Source of the DNA: Caldimonas thermodepolymerans
Lineage (GTDB): Bacteria > Pseudomonadota > Gammaproteobacteria > Burkholderiales > Burkholderiaceae_C
Assembly (NCBI RefSeq): GCF_015476235.1
Contig: NZ_CP064338.1
Coordinates: forward strand, 2,914,001 to 2,978,000
DNA: 64,000 nt
Reading direction: 5' to 3'
Part shown: piece by piece, positions 19,050 through 29,867 of the stretch
How positions within the stretch are numbered: position 1 is the first letter of the stretch
Layout: every line of letters begins with the position of its first letter
Translations under genes and position numbers: made by a program
The notes under the pieces: generated by a model
The model's database searches: none
What the model was told of the DNA's origin: nothing
What the model saw: the letters and a program-made list of their open reading frames with translations, nothing else

Positions 19050-19964
19050 CTACGGCTTCTTCTGTTGCGAGGAGCGCTTGATGGCCTCGTTGATCTCGCG
19101 GATCGAGCGCTCGATCTCGGCCTCGTCGAGGTCGTCCGGCTCCTGGCCAAGCACGCTGGCCTGGATCGTCGAGGCGAACACCTCCTCGCCGAGCGTCTGG
19201 GTCGAGATGGCCTTGGTGGAATCGTAGTCCTCCGACGATTCCCACTCCACCGCCAGCACGGTCACGTTGTCGCTCTTGCTGCCCGCGCGGCGCAGCGCCT
19301 GCTCGACCAGTTCGGGCACGGCGTCCGAGATCGGGCGGGTGGCCATCTGCTCGGTGATGACCTGGTCCGGCACCGAGCTCCACAGGCCGTCCGAGCACAG
19401 CATGATGCGGTCGCCCGACTGCAGCAGCATCGGCCCGACCGCGTCGACCACCGGCTTGCCCGGGCTGCCCAGGCAGGTGAACAGCACGTTGCGGTTGAAC
19501 TTCTCGCCCAGCGGCACGACCCCGTTCAGCGTCTCCTGCAGCTCGGAATAGGAATGGTCGCGGGTGCGCGCGATCAGCTTGTCGCCGCGCACGAGGTACA
19601 GCCGCGAATCGCCGCAGTGCGCCCAGTAGGCGGCGCCGTTCTGCAGCACGCAGGCGACCACGGTGGTGCGCGGGGTGTCGATCAGCGCCTTCTCCGTGGC
19701 GTAGCGCAGCAGCTGGTGGTGGCCCGCGATGATCGCGTCGTGCAGGAAGCGCACCGGATCCTTGAGCGCCGGCCGGGCGTCGCGCTGGAACAACGCTGCC
19801 ATGGTCTGCAGCGCGATCTGGGACGCCACCTCGCCTTCCGGGTGTCCGCCCATGCCGTCGGCCAGCGCGAACAGGCCGGCGTCGCGCGTGTAGCAATAGC
19901 CCATGCGGTCTTCGTTCTTCTCGCGACCGCCCTTGCGGCTGACCTGGTAAACCGAGAACCTCAT
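19050..19964 (-). CDS. PP2C-family serine/threonine phosphatase
   Basis: This 304-residue metal-dependent phosphatase shows the PP2C motifs in order: [55 protein letters not shown] and [13 protein letters not shown]. The aspartates binding the metal pair are present. The kinase gene lies just upstream on the same strand, so kinase and phosphatase likely form a reversible pair. A C-terminal tail of about 45 residues, rich in charged residues, follows the domain. Start at 19964 ([13 protein letters not shown]); the longer frame has no family support. Confidence 0.9.
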   Translation of the reverse strand: MRFSVYQVSRKGGREKNEDRMGYCYTRDAGLFALADGMGGHPEGEVASQIALQTMAALFQRDARPALKDPVRFLHDAIIAGHHQLLRYATEKALIDTPRTTVVACVLQNGAAYWAHCGDSRLYLVRGDKLIARTRDHSYSELQETLNGVVPLGEKFNRNVLFTCLGSPGKPVVDAVGPMLLQSGDRIMLCSDGLWSSVPDQVITEQMATRPISDAVPELVEQALRRAGSKSDNVTVLAVEWESSEDYDSTKAISTQTLGEEVFASTIQASVLGQEPDDLDEAEIERSIREINEAIKRSSQQKKP

Positions 19965-20101
19965 CGTGCGTCTCCTGGCGCCTCGGTCAGCAGGATACAT
20001 GCCACGCCCGTTCCCGGCATCCCCTCGCGTCATCCCGGGCTGCCGGCACGCAAGGCAGGAGCGCGAAGGCGTGGAAGGCAGGCATCGGAACTCCGTCGCT
20101 C

Positions 20102-20110
20102 GGGGGGGGG
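20102..20110. repeat. Homopolymer of nine G
   Basis: A run of nine G on the plus strand begins one base beyond the kinase stop codon. Such runs can vary in length by slippage. Here it lies outside the coding sequence, so any change would affect only the 3' end of the kinase message. Confidence 0.9.
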
Positions 20111-20111
20111 A

Positions 20112-21080
20112 TCAGGCCTGCTTGCCGCCCTTGAGGTTCTCCAGCTGCAGTTTCAGGCGCTCGCTGAAGCTGAGCTTGGTGTAGCGGCGCTCGGTCTCGC
20201 GCGCCAGCTCCTTCTGCAGCGCGAACACGCTCTGCGGGCGCGACAGCGGATCGAGCGCCATGCACCACTCGGTCACCTCGATCAGGTTGTCCGAGTAGAT
20301 GTTGCGCAGGCGGGACAGCGACAGCGTCAGGCGGTCCTTCTCGAGCCGCTGCGGTGCGTCGTTGGGCGGGTAGCCCTGCATGCAGGCGTAGATGCAGGCA
20401 CCGATCGCGTAGATGTCGGTCCAGGGGCCGAGCGTGCCGTCGCGGCGGTACATCTCCGGCGCGGCGAAGCCCGGGGTGTACATCGGGCGGATGAAGTTGC
20501 CCTCCTTGCTCAGCACCTCGCGCGCCGCGCCGAAGTCCAGCAGCACCGCCTTGTTGTCGTTGGTGATGAAGATGTTGGCCGGCTTGATGTCCAGGTGCAG
20601 CATCTTGTGCTGGTGGACGATGCGCAGGCCGCGCAGGATCTCGTCGAACAGCGAGCGGATGGTCGACTCGCGGAACACCTTGTCGCGCTTGAGTTCGCGC
20701 GCGGTGACGATGAAGTCCTGCAGGGTGTCGCCCTGCAGGTAGTTCATCACCATGTAGACGGTCTCGTTCTCGCGGAAGAAGTTCAGCACCGAGACCACGC
20801 TGGGGTGCGAGATCTGCGCGAGCGACCGGCCTTCCTCGAAGAAGCTCTTCAGGCCCAGGCGGTACAGCGGTTGCTTTTCGGGCTTGACACGCGGCGTCAG
20901 TTCGCCGGGGGCGCGTTCGGCGAGCGAAGACGGCAGGTATTCCTTCAGCGCCACCAGGCGCTTGTCCTGGTCTTCGGCCAGATACACGACGCCAAAGCCA
21001 CCGGCTGCCAGCTTCTTGATGATCTGATAACCGCCTACCACGGTGCCGGGAGGCAACGGGGAAGGTTTGGGCTTTGACAT
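20112..21080 (-). CDS. Soluble serine/threonine protein kinase
   Basis: This 322-residue protein is a Hanks-type kinase domain with almost nothing else. The glycine loop is KLAAGGFGVVYLAED, the ATP lysine lies in VALKEYLP, the catalytic loop is HLDIKPANIF and the metal motif is LLDFGAAR. The usual HRD is HLD, so it is a non-RD kinase and may not need activation-loop phosphorylation. No membrane helix or PASTA repeats are present, so it should be cytoplasmic. ATG at 21080 gives MSKPKPSPLPPGTVVGGYQIIKKL. A second in-frame ATG at 21110 overlaps the yicC start. Confidence 0.88.
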   Translation of the reverse strand: MSKPKPSPLPPGTVVGGYQIIKKLAAGGFGVVYLAEDQDKRLVALKEYLPSSLAERAPGELTPRVKPEKQPLYRLGLKSFFEEGRSLAQISHPSVVSVLNFFRENETVYMVMNYLQGDTLQDFIVTARELKRDKVFRESTIRSLFDEILRGLRIVHQHKMLHLDIKPANIFITNDNKAVLLDFGAAREVLSKEGNFIRPMYTPGFAAPEMYRRDGTLGPWTDIYAIGACIYACMQGYPPNDAPQRLEKDRLTLSLSRLRNIYSDNLIEVTEWCMALDPLSRPQSVFALQKELARETERRYTKLSFSERLKLQLENLKGGKQA

Positions 21081-21108
21081 AATCGGATTTTGCAATGCGA
21101 TAAGTGTC

Positions 21109-22041
21109 ATGGCAGTTTACAGCATGACCGGGTACGCGAGCGCCGCCTCGCCTGCCCTGGTTTCCCCCAAAGACGAGGCCACGACCACCGCGCACGGCAC
21201 CCCGCCCAAGGCCGGCGTGACCGTCGAGCTGCGCTCGGTCAACAGCCGCTTCCTGGACCTGACCTTCCGCATGCCGGACGAGCTGCGCGCGGTCGAGCCG
21301 GCCCTGCGCGAGCTGCTGACCGCCGCCTTCCGCCGCGGCAAGATCGAGCTGCGCCTGAACGCCCAGCGCGACGCCGACACCGCCCTGCCAGCCCCTCAGC
21401 CCGAGCAGCTGGGCCGGCTGGCCGGCGTGCAGGACACCGTGCGCGCCTGGCTGCCCCAGGCCCAGCTGCTGTCGGTCCACGAGGTGCTGCAGTGGTGCCG
21501 CGGCAGCGCCACCGGCGAGAAGCTCGACGAAGCCGCGATCGCCGCCACCCGCCGGTGCATCGCCGGCCTGGTCGAGGCCCGCGCCCGCGAGGGCGAGCGG
21601 CTGGTGGGCATCCTGATGGAGCGCATCGTCAAGCTGCGCGAGCTGGCGCAGCAGGCCCAGCCGCTGGTGCCGCAGGTGGTCGAGCGCCAGCAGCAGCGCT
21701 TCCTGGAACGCTGGCAGGCCGCGCTGGACACCGCCGGTGCGGGCCAGAGCCTCAGCGCCGAGGCGCTGCGTGAGCGCGCACTCAGCGAGGCGGCTGCCTA
21801 CGCGCTGCGCATCGACGTCGCCGAGGAGCTGTCCCGCCTGGGGGCCCACCTGGACGAGATCGAGCGCCTGCTCAAGGTCGGCGGCGAGATCGGCAAGCGG
21901 CTCGACTTCCTGATCCAGGAGCTGCACCGCGAGGCCAACACGCTGGGCTCCAAGTCCGCGGCGCTCGAGCTGACGCAGATCTCGGTCGAAATGAAGGTCC
22001 TGATCGAGCAGATGCGCGAACAGGTCCAGAACATCGAATAA
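21109..22041 (+). CDS. yicC: YicC-family endoribonuclease
   Basis: This 310-residue protein has the YicC N-terminal domain (MAVYSMTGYASA, VELRSVNSRFLDLTFRMPDELR) and the C-terminal DUF1732 part (RLDFLIQELHREANTLGSKSAALELTQISVEMKVLIEQMREQVQNIE). Recent work describes the family as RNases. An insert of about 15 residues after MTGYASA (SPALVSPKDEATTTA) is longer than usual. gmk follows nine bases later, the standard yicC-gmk-rpoZ order. Only 28 bases separate its start from the divergent kinase gene. Confidence 0.9.
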   Translation: MAVYSMTGYASAASPALVSPKDEATTTAHGTPPKAGVTVELRSVNSRFLDLTFRMPDELRAVEPALRELLTAAFRRGKIELRLNAQRDADTALPAPQPEQLGRLAGVQDTVRAWLPQAQLLSVHEVLQWCRGSATGEKLDEAAIAATRRCIAGLVEARAREGERLVGILMERIVKLRELAQQAQPLVPQVVERQQQRFLERWQAALDTAGAGQSLSAEALRERALSEAAAYALRIDVAEELSRLGAHLDEIERLLKVGGEIGKRLDFLIQELHREANTLGSKSAALELTQISVEMKVLIEQMREQVQNIE

Positions 22042-22050
22042 GCTCGCGAG

Positions 22051-22671
22051 ATGGAATACCCCGGCAATCTCTTCGTGGTGGCCGCCCCGAGCGGCGCCGG
22101 CAAGTCCAGCCTCGTGAAGGCCCTGCTGGAGCTGGATTCCCGCCTGATGGTGTCGATCTCGCACACCACCCGCTCCCCGCGCGGGCAGGAGCAGAACGGC
22201 CGCGAATACTGGTTCGTCAGCGAGGAGGAATTCCGCGCGATGATCGACCGCGGCGACTTCTTCGAATGGGCCGAGGTGCACGGCAACCTGTACGGCACCT
22301 CCCGGGCCGGGATCGAGTCGCGCATGGCCGCCGGCGAGGACGTGATCCTGGAAATCGACTGGCAGGGCGCGCTGCAGATCAAGCGGCTGTTCCCGCACGC
22401 GGTGCTGATCTTCATCCTGCCGCCCAGCTACGACGAGCTGCTGCAGCGCCTGCAGCGCCGCGGCGAGGACGACCCGGAGGTGATCCAGACCCGCATGGCC
22501 AACGCCCGGATGGAAGTGGCCCAGGCCCGGCATTTCGACTTCGTTATAATCAATGCCTTGTTCGAGACGGCGCTTTTTGACCTGAAAGCGATCGTCCACG
22601 CACAGCGGCTCAAGTACGCCGCCCAGCGTCGAAGCAGGAAAGCCGTCTTCGACGCCCTCAACCTCAGTTGA
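22051..22671 (+). CDS. gmk: Guanylate kinase
   Basis: This 206-residue enzyme phosphorylates GMP to GDP. It has the Walker A run [15 protein letters not shown] near the N-terminus, the GMP-binding [21 protein letters not shown], and [18 protein letters not shown]. Length is normal. It sits between yicC and rpoZ. A perfect TATAAT lies inside its 3' end at 22545-22550, which might serve rpoZ, but no -35 element of quality is visible. Confidence 0.95.
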   Translation: MEYPGNLFVVAAPSGAGKSSLVKALLELDSRLMVSISHTTRSPRGQEQNGREYWFVSEEEFRAMIDRGDFFEWAEVHGNLYGTSRAGIESRMAAGEDVILEIDWQGALQIKRLFPHAVLIFILPPSYDELLQRLQRRGEDDPEVIQTRMANARMEVAQARHFDFVIINALFETALFDLKAIVHAQRLKYAAQRRSRKAVFDALNLS

Positions 22672-22713
22672 TTTCGCAAGGGCTGCCGCAAGGCGGCCCG
22701 GGGAGTGTTTTCC

Positions 22714-22917
22714 ATGGCTCGCATCACGGTCGAAGACTGTCTGCAGAAGATCCCGAACCGGTTCCAGCTGGTGCTTGCCGCCACTTACCGCGCCCGCATG
22801 CTCAGCCAGGGCCACGCTCCGAAGATCGAGTCGAAGAACAAGCCGGCGGTGACGGCCCTGCGCGAAGTCGCCGCGGGCGAAGTCGGCCTGGAGATGCTGC
22901 GCAAGGTCCCGACCTGA
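22714..22917 (+). CDS. rpoZ: RNA polymerase omega subunit
   Basis: This 67-residue omega subunit helps assemble RNA polymerase and contributes to (p)ppGpp response. It begins [30 protein letters not shown] and continues with the conserved [19 protein letters not shown] at 22714 follows a GGGAG. It lies between gmk and spoT, linking the polymerase subunit to its alarmone enzyme gene, as is common in proteobacteria. Confidence 0.95.
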   Translation: MARITVEDCLQKIPNRFQLVLAATYRARMLSQGHAPKIESKNKPAVTALREVAAGEVGLEMLRKVPT

Positions 22918-22970
22918 GCCACAGGCGGTCCACCCCTGTTCCCGCCGGCCGGCCACGGCCGGCGCCGAGG

Positions 22971-22996
22971 CGCCCGAACCGTGGTTTCGGGCGTTT
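22971..22996 (+). terminator. Intrinsic terminator after rpoZ
   Basis: CGCCCGAA at 22971-22978 pairs with TTCGGGCG at 22986-22993, followed by TTT. The T run is short, so read-through into spoT is likely. Confidence 0.5.
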
Positions 22997-23033
22997 CAGC
23001 TTGTGGACTTGCATTCCGCGATAAAGTGGCGTC

Positions 23034-25313
23034 ATGGTCGCCCAAGCTGCACCGAAAGCCGGTCCCCAGACGCCTGTCCCCGCCGAGGCTGACGGGCAAG
23101 TTCCCCGCATGGATGCGGCGGCGGCCTCCTTTGCCGCCCTGACCCACAAGCTCGACTACCTGGACCCGGCCGACATCAAGCGGGTCCGGGAAGCCTACAA
23201 GTTCGCCGACGAGGCCCACCTGGGCCAGTTCCGCGCCAGCGGCGAGCCCTACATCACCCACCCGATCGCGGTGGCCGGCCTGTGCGCCGACTGGAAGCTC
23301 GACGCCCAGGCCATCATGGCCGCGCTGATGCACGATGTGATGGAGGACACCGGCGCCACCAAGGTCGAGCTGATCGAGAAATTCGGCGCCCCGACCGCCG
23401 AGCTGGTCGACGGGCTGACCAAGCTGGACAAGCTGCAGTTCTCCACCCGCGAGGAATCGCAGGCCGAGTCCTTCCGCAAGATGCTGCTGGCGATGGCGCG
23501 TGACGTGCGCGTCGTGCTGATCAAGCTGGCCGACCGGCTGCACAACATGCGCACGATGGACGCGATGCCGCCGGCCAAGCGCTCGCGCATCGCCCGCGAG
23601 ACGCTGGACATCTACGCGCCGATCGCCCACCGGCTGGGCCTGAACCAGGTCTACCGGGAGCTGCAGGAGCTGTGTTTCCAGTACCAGCTGCCGTGGCGCT
23701 TCGCGGCCCTGTCCAAGGCGGTCCAGAAGGCGCGCGGGCACCGCCGCGACATCGTCGATCGCATCCAGCAGGACGTCGAGCGCGCGTTCCGGGAGGCCAA
23801 CCTCCAGGTGCAGATCCACGGGCGCGAGAAGACGCTCTACTCGATCTACACCAAGATGCGCGAGAAGCACCTGAGCTTCGCCCAGGTGAACGACATCTTC
23901 GGCTTCCGCATCGTCGTCTCGACGCTGCAGGAGTGCTACCTGGCGCTGGGCGTGCTGCACCAGCTGTACAAGCCCATGCCGGGGCGCTTCAAGGACTACA
24001 TCGCCATCCCCAAGGCCAACGGCTACCAGTCGCTGCACACCACGCTGGTCAGCCCGCTGGGCACCGCGGTGGAGTTCCAGATCCGCACCGACGCGATGCA
24101 CCTGGTCGCCGAGAAGGGCATCGCGGCGCACTGGCTCTACAAGGCCGCCGGCAGCGGCAACGTCACCGAGGCCCAGCGTGCCGGCGCCGTGTCGCTGCAG
24201 TCGCTGCTCGACATCCAGGACGAGACCCGCGACGCGGCCGAGTTCCTCGAGCACGTCAAGGTCGACCTGTTCCCGGACGCGGTGTACGTCTTCACGCCCA
24301 AGTCCAAGATCCTCGCGCTGCCGCGCGGCGCCACCCCGGTGGACTTCGCCTACGCGATCCACTCGGACATCGGCGACCACACCGTGGCGGCCAAGGTCAA
24401 CGGCGAGCAGGTGGCGCTGCGCACCGAGCTGCGCAGCGGTGACGTGGTCGAGATCATTACCGCGCCGGTGTCGCGCCCCAACCCGGCCTGGCTGAATTTC
24501 GTGCGCACCGGCCGGGCGCGCTCCAAGATCCGCCACTACCTGAAGAACATGAAGCAGGAGGAATCGCTCGAGCTGGGCGAGAAGCTCCTGCACCAGGCCA
24601 TGCGCGCCGAGGGCCTGCACCTGCCCGGCGGCGACGAGGCCAGCGGCGACCCGCACGACGTCTCGCTGTGGCAGAACCTGATCCGCTGGAGCGGCAACCG
24701 CACCCGGCGCGAGCTGCTGATCGACATCGGCATGGGCAAGAAAATCGCGACCATCGTCGCGAAGCGCCTGGCCAAGCTGATGGCCGAAGCCGGCGCCAAG
24801 CCCGACGCGCTGACGCTGTCCATGAACCGCTACCTGAGCGACGACAGCACCCCGTCGCAGGCCATGGTGACGATCGACGGCAGCGAGGGCGCCACCGTGC
24901 AGATGGCCACCTGCTGCCGCCCGATCCCGGGCGACGGCATCGTGGGCTACCTGGGCCGCGGCGAGGGCCTGGTGGTGCACACCGGCGAATGCCAGGTCGG
25001 CAAGCGCCTGTTCCAGCGCGACAGCGAACGCTGGATCGCGGTGGAATGGGCCGAGGAACTGCAGCGCCCGTTCGAGACCGCGGTCTCGGTGCTGGTGCAG
25101 AACGGCAAGGGTGTGCTGGCCAAGGTGGCCCAGGCGGTCAGCGAGGCCGAAGCCGACATCACCCACATCGACATGGGCCACGACCCCGGCCACGCCACGA
25201 TGGAGCTCAAGCTCCTGTTGTCGGTGCACGACCGGGTGCACCTGGCCGACGTGCTGCGCACCCTCAAGCGCGCGCCGCTGGTGCTGCGCGCCCAGCGCAT
25301 CAAGCCGCAGTGA
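23034..25313 (+). CDS. spoT: Bifunctional (p)ppGpp synthetase/hydrolase SpoT
   Basis: This 759-residue enzyme makes and degrades the stringent-response alarmone (p)ppGpp. The HD hydrolase domain is intact (ALMHDVMEDTGAT, VLIKLADRLHNMRTM). The synthetase domain has GREKTLYSIYTKM and RFKDYIAIPKANGYQSLHTTL. A TGS domain (VYVFTPKSKILALPRGATPVDFAYAIHSDIGD), a helical segment and a C-terminal ACT domain (VLAKVAQAVSEAEADITHIDM) follow. An active HD motif and RFKDYIA mark it as SpoT-like rather than monofunctional RelA. About 35 extra residues precede the HD domain. It follows rpoZ after 116 bases. Confidence 0.93.
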   Translation: MVAQAAPKAGPQTPVPAEADGQVPRMDAAAASFAALTHKLDYLDPADIKRVREAYKFADEAHLGQFRASGEPYITHPIAVAGLCADWKLDAQAIMAALMHDVMEDTGATKVELIEKFGAPTAELVDGLTKLDKLQFSTREESQAESFRKMLLAMARDVRVVLIKLADRLHNMRTMDAMPPAKRSRIARETLDIYAPIAHRLGLNQVYRELQELCFQYQLPWRFAALSKAVQKARGHRRDIVDRIQQDVERAFREANLQVQIHGREKTLYSIYTKMREKHLSFAQVNDIFGFRIVVSTLQECYLALGVLHQLYKPMPGRFKDYIAIPKANGYQSLHTTLVSPLGTAVEFQIRTDAMHLVAEKGIAAHWLYKAAGSGNVTEAQRAGAVSLQSLLDIQDETRDAAEFLEHVKVDLFPDAVYVFTPKSKILALPRGATPVDFAYAIHSDIGDHTVAAKVNGEQVALRTELRSGDVVEIITAPVSRPNPAWLNFVRTGRARSKIRHYLKNMKQEESLELGEKLLHQAMRAEGLHLPGGDEASGDPHDVSLWQNLIRWSGNRTRRELLIDIGMGKKIATIVAKRLAKLMAEAGAKPDALTLSMNRYLSDDSTPSQAMVTIDGSEGATVQMATCCRPIPGDGIVGYLGRGEGLVVHTGECQVGKRLFQRDSERWIAVEWAEELQRPFETAVSVLVQNGKGVLAKVAQAVSEAEADITHIDMGHDPGHATMELKLLLSVHDRVHLADVLRTLKRAPLVLRAQRIKPQ

Positions 25314-25344
25314 GGCGAAGCCGCGCCACCCTGGCGGCGGCCTC

Positions 25345-25902
25345 TCAGGCCTGCGGCGGCGGGTAGCGCACCTCCAGCACCTCGAGCTTCTCCAGCCCGC
25401 CCGGCGTCATCAGCTGCACCTCGTCGCCCTCGCGCGCCTTGAGCAGCGCCCGCGCGATCGGCGAGATCCAGCTCACCTCCCCTTTCAGCGCGTCAGCCTC
25501 GTCGATGCCCTTGATCGTGATGGTGCGCTCCTCGCCGCGCGAGTTGGCATAGGTCACCGTGGCGCCGAAGAACACCTGGTCGTTGCCGTAGTGCACCGAG
25601 GGGTCGGCCACCTCGGCGATGTCCAGCCGCTTGGTCAGGAAGCGGATGCGCCGGTCGATCTCGCGCAGGCGCTTCTTGCCGTAGAGGTAGTCGCCGTTTT
25701 CCGAACGGTCGCCGTTGGACGCGGCCCAGGACACCACCTCGACCACCTTCGGGCGCTCCACGTCGATCAGGTGCATCAGCTCCTCGCGCAGGCGCCGGTA
25801 GCCCTCCGGCGTGATGTAGTTCTTCGTGCCGGCCGGCATCGCCGGCAGCGCCAGGTCGTCATCGTCGTCTTGGTCGGTTTCCTTCGTGAAAGCCTTGCTC
25901 AT
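25345..25902 (-). CDS. greB: Transcript cleavage factor GreB
   Basis: This 185-residue protein rescues backtracked RNA polymerase by stimulating transcript cleavage. The N-terminal coiled coil has the acidic tip (SNGDRSENGDYLYGKKRLREIDRRIRFLTKRLD) and the C-terminal FKBP-like domain ends ALLKAREGDEVQLMTPGG. The form of the coiled coil favours GreB over GreA. An extra N-terminal tail of about 28 residues is strikingly acidic (DQDDDDD). It converges on spoT, with 31 bases between stops. Confidence 0.9.
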   Translation of the reverse strand: MSKAFTKETDQDDDDDLALPAMPAGTKNYITPEGYRRLREELMHLIDVERPKVVEVVSWAASNGDRSENGDYLYGKKRLREIDRRIRFLTKRLDIAEVADPSVHYGNDQVFFGATVTYANSRGEERTITIKGIDEADALKGEVSWISPIARALLKAREGDEVQLMTPGGLEKLEVLEVRYPPPQA

Positions 25903-25922
25903 GGTCTTCCTCGGGGGCCCGC

Positions 25923-26843
25923 TCAGGCGCGGGACATCTGCATAGCATAGGCCCTGGCCTCGGCGACGATCCACTCGCGCAGCCGGGTCACCAGCGGGTC
26001 GCCGGCCTTGCGCTCGGGCGTCACCAGGTAGTAGGCCCGCTCGCCGCGCAGCGGCGCGTCGCAGGCGACGACCAGCTCGCCGCGCGCGAGTTCCGCCTCG
26101 ATCAGCAGCGTGGGCATCAGCGCCAGCCCCATGCCGTGCGCGGCGGCCATCGCCAGCATCGAGAACAGCTCGTAGCGCGGCCCGGCGCTGTCGCGCGGGT
26201 GCTCGACGCCCTGCGCGGCGAACCAGTCGCGCCAGGCGCGCGGGCGGGTGCTCTGCTGCAGCAGCGGGAACGCCGTCAGCGCCTGCGGCGGCAGCGGCCC
26301 GCGGCCTCCGAGCAGCGCCGGGCTGCACACCGGCACCAGGTCCTCGCGCAGCAGCTCGGTCGCCTCGGTGCCCGGCCAGCTGGCCACCTGCTCGACGGTG
26401 CCGGCGTACAGCGCGGCGTCGAACTCGCCGTCGGAAAACAGGAACGGGCGCGTGCGCGTCTCCAGGTTCAGCACCAGGTCCGGGCAGGCCTGCGCCAGCC
26501 GCGGCAGGCGCGGGATCAGCCAGCGCGTCGCGAAGGTCGGCACCACGGCCACGTCCAGCGAGCCGCCGCCCGGATGCGCCATCAGCGCCTGCGTGTCGCG
26601 CTCGACCGCATCCAGCCGCTGGCCGATGCGCCGGCCGTAGGCAGCCCCGGCCTCGGTCAGCAGCACGCCGCGGCGCGTGCGCCGGAACAGCGGCACGCCC
26701 AGGTAGCGCTCCAGCGCCGCGATCTGCCGGCACACCGCGCTCTGGGTCAGCGCCAGCTCCTGCGCGGCCTTGGTGAAGCTCTCATGGCGCGCCGCGGCCT
26801 CGAAGCACACCAGCGCCTGGGTGCTGGGAATCCTGCGTCTCAT
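25923..26843 (-). CDS. LysR-family regulator (GcvA-like)
   Basis: This 306-residue regulator has a helix-turn-helix at residues 8-66 ([39 protein letters not shown]) and an effector domain in GcvA style ([33 protein letters not shown]). It lies divergent from the glutaryl-CoA dehydrogenase gene with 158 bases between them, and most likely controls that gene in response to a dicarboxylate or acyl-CoA intermediate. This is inference from the arrangement. ATG at 26843 is preferred over the TTG three codons earlier. Confidence 0.88.
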   Translation of the reverse strand: MRRRIPSTQALVCFEAAARHESFTKAAQELALTQSAVCRQIAALERYLGVPLFRRTRRGVLLTEAGAAYGRRIGQRLDAVERDTQALMAHPGGGSLDVAVVPTFATRWLIPRLPRLAQACPDLVLNLETRTRPFLFSDGEFDAALYAGTVEQVASWPGTEATELLREDLVPVCSPALLGGRGPLPPQALTAFPLLQQSTRPRAWRDWFAAQGVEHPRDSAGPRYELFSMLAMAAAHGMGLALMPTLLIEAELARGELVVACDAPLRGERAYYLVTPERKAGDPLVTRLREWIVAEARAYAMQMSRA

Positions 26844-27001
26844 TGTGCGCAACCTGCATCTCGAAGAACCGGTATCTTAAGCGTCGAGAGGTGTCGGCCC
26901 GTCGACGGAGTTCCATTCACGCACAACTTATTGACCAATTCTCGTTTGCCCCGGCGGCACGGCGCGCCTACCATCGGCGCATTGCCTGCCTGGAGAACGT
27001 C

Positions 27002-28179
<1,178 letters not shown>

Positions 28180-28183
<4 letters not shown>

Positions 28184-29418
28184 GCGCCGACCCCGCACCC
28201 ACCGCGCTGGGCCACCTGCGCGTGCTGGACCTCTCCCGCGTGCTGGCCGGCCCCTGGTGCGGACAGATCCTCGCGGACCTGGGCGCGCAGGTCATCAAGG
28301 TCGAGCGCCCCGACGAAGGCGACGACACGCGCCACTGGGGCCCGCCCTTCCTGAAGGACGCCGACGGGCGCGACACCGACGCCGCCACCTACTACACCTG
28401 CGCCAACCGCAACAAGCAGTCGGTCACGGTGGACCTCACCCGCCCGGAAGGCCAGGCCATCGTGCGCGAGCTGGCGTGCCGGAGCGACGTGCTGATCGAG
28501 AACTTCAGGGCCGGCGGGCTGGCGCGCTACGGGCTGGACTACGCGACGCTCAAGGAGCTCAACCCCCGCCTGATCTACTGCTCGATCACCGGGTTCGGCC
28601 AGGACGGCCCCTACGCGGGCCGCGCCGGCTACGACCTGCTGGTGCAGGCAGCCAGCGGCCTGATGAGCATCACCGGCCGCCCGGACGGGGAGCCCGGCGG
28701 CGGGCCGATGCGCGTCGGCGTGGCGGTGATCGACCTGTTCACCGGCGTCTATGCCGCCACCGCGATCCTCGCCGCGGTCGAGGCGCGCCACCGCACCGGG
28801 CGCGGCCAGTACATCGACATGGCACTGCTGGACGTCGGCATGGCGATGCTCGCCAACCAGGCGGCCGGCTACCTGCACACCGGTCGCGTGCCGCAGCGCC
28901 AGGGCAACACGCACCCGAGCATCGTGCCCTACCAGGACTTCCCGACCGCCGACGGCGCGATGCTGCTCGCGGTGGGCAACGACGGGCAGTTCGCGCGCTT
29001 CTGCGAGGCCGCCGGCGTGCCCGGGTGGAGCCGCGACCCGCGCTTTGCGACCAACGCCGAACGCGTGCGCCACCGCGCGGTGCTGGTGCCGATGATCGAG
29101 TCGATCACCCGCCAGCGCACCACGCGCGAGTGGGTCGAGCTGCTGGAGGACCGTGCCGTGCCTTGCGGCCCGATCAACGACATCGGCCAGGCCTTCGCCG
29201 ACCCGCAGGTCCGCGCGCGCGGCCTGCGCGTCGAGCTGCCGCATCCCCGCTTCGGCCAGGTCGCCGGGGTCGCCAGCCCGCTGCGGCTGTCGGAAACGCC
29301 GCCCGTGGTACGCCACGCGCCGCCCGACCTGGGGCAGCACACCGAACAGGTGCTGTCGGAGGTATTGGGCTATGACGCCGCGCGCATCGCGGCGCTGAAG
29401 GCGCAAGGCATCGTGTGA
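28180..29418 (+). CDS. Class III CoA-transferase, probable succinyl-CoA:glutarate CoA-transferase
   Basis: This 412-residue CaiB/BaiF-family enzyme begins [32 protein letters not shown] and has the active-site aspartate at about D152 in [18 protein letters not shown]. Family III enzymes move CoA between acids through an aspartyl-CoA thioester. Coupling to gcdH suggests it activates glutarate using succinyl-CoA, as the human SUGCT enzyme does. The acid specificity is inferred from the neighbour, not seen in the sequence. Confidence 0.88.
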
Positions 29419-29448
29419 GGGGTGCGCGGCGCAACGCCGCGCCGGCGG

Positions 29449-29721
29449 CTAGCCCGCGCGCACCAGCGCCGCCGTCGCGCGGCGCACGACGGGCAGCACC
29501 AGCAGCAGCACCGGGAACGCCACCACCCAGGACAGGCCCCAGGCCGTCATCCACTGCGAGACGAACTGCGGCGACAGCCCCACGCCCTTGAGCGTGCTGA
29601 TGAACGAGACGATGCAGGTCATCAGCACCGAGAGCAGGAAGGCCGTCACCAGCGGCGCAAAGCGCGCCGGGAACTTGGGGATGCCGAAGGCGATGGTCGT
29701 GGTGCCATCCGGGTGGTTCAT
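29449..29721 (-). CDS. DUF2798 small membrane protein
   Basis: This 90-residue protein has two membrane helices (about residues 22-46 and 61-80) around the family-typical segment FISTLKGVGLSPQFVSQWMTAWGLSWVVAFP. The biochemical role of DUF2798 proteins is not established. It converges on the CoA-transferase gene and appears to be its own transcription unit. No partner gene is evident. Confidence 0.8.
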   Translation of the reverse strand: MNHPDGTTTIAFGIPKFPARFAPLVTAFLLSVLMTCIVSFISTLKGVGLSPQFVSQWMTAWGLSWVVAFPVLLLVLPVVRRATAALVRAG

Positions 29722-29867
29722 GGGAAGTCCTTGATCGATCCAGCAGCGACGGCGCGACGCCGGGCGCCGTCACGGGCACGGTGCGTCGCGGCGCGAACGA
29801 GCACGGATTTTCGGGGAAGCGGCCCTGCCCCGGTCGCGCCGCGGGATAGCCCCGGCCGTGCGCGCGC

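Noticed and set aside
22545-22550. Perfect TATAAT inside gmk as an rpoZ promoter
   Set aside because: No -35 element of quality lies 16-18 bases upstream and no extended -10 is present, so it may be chance coding sequence.
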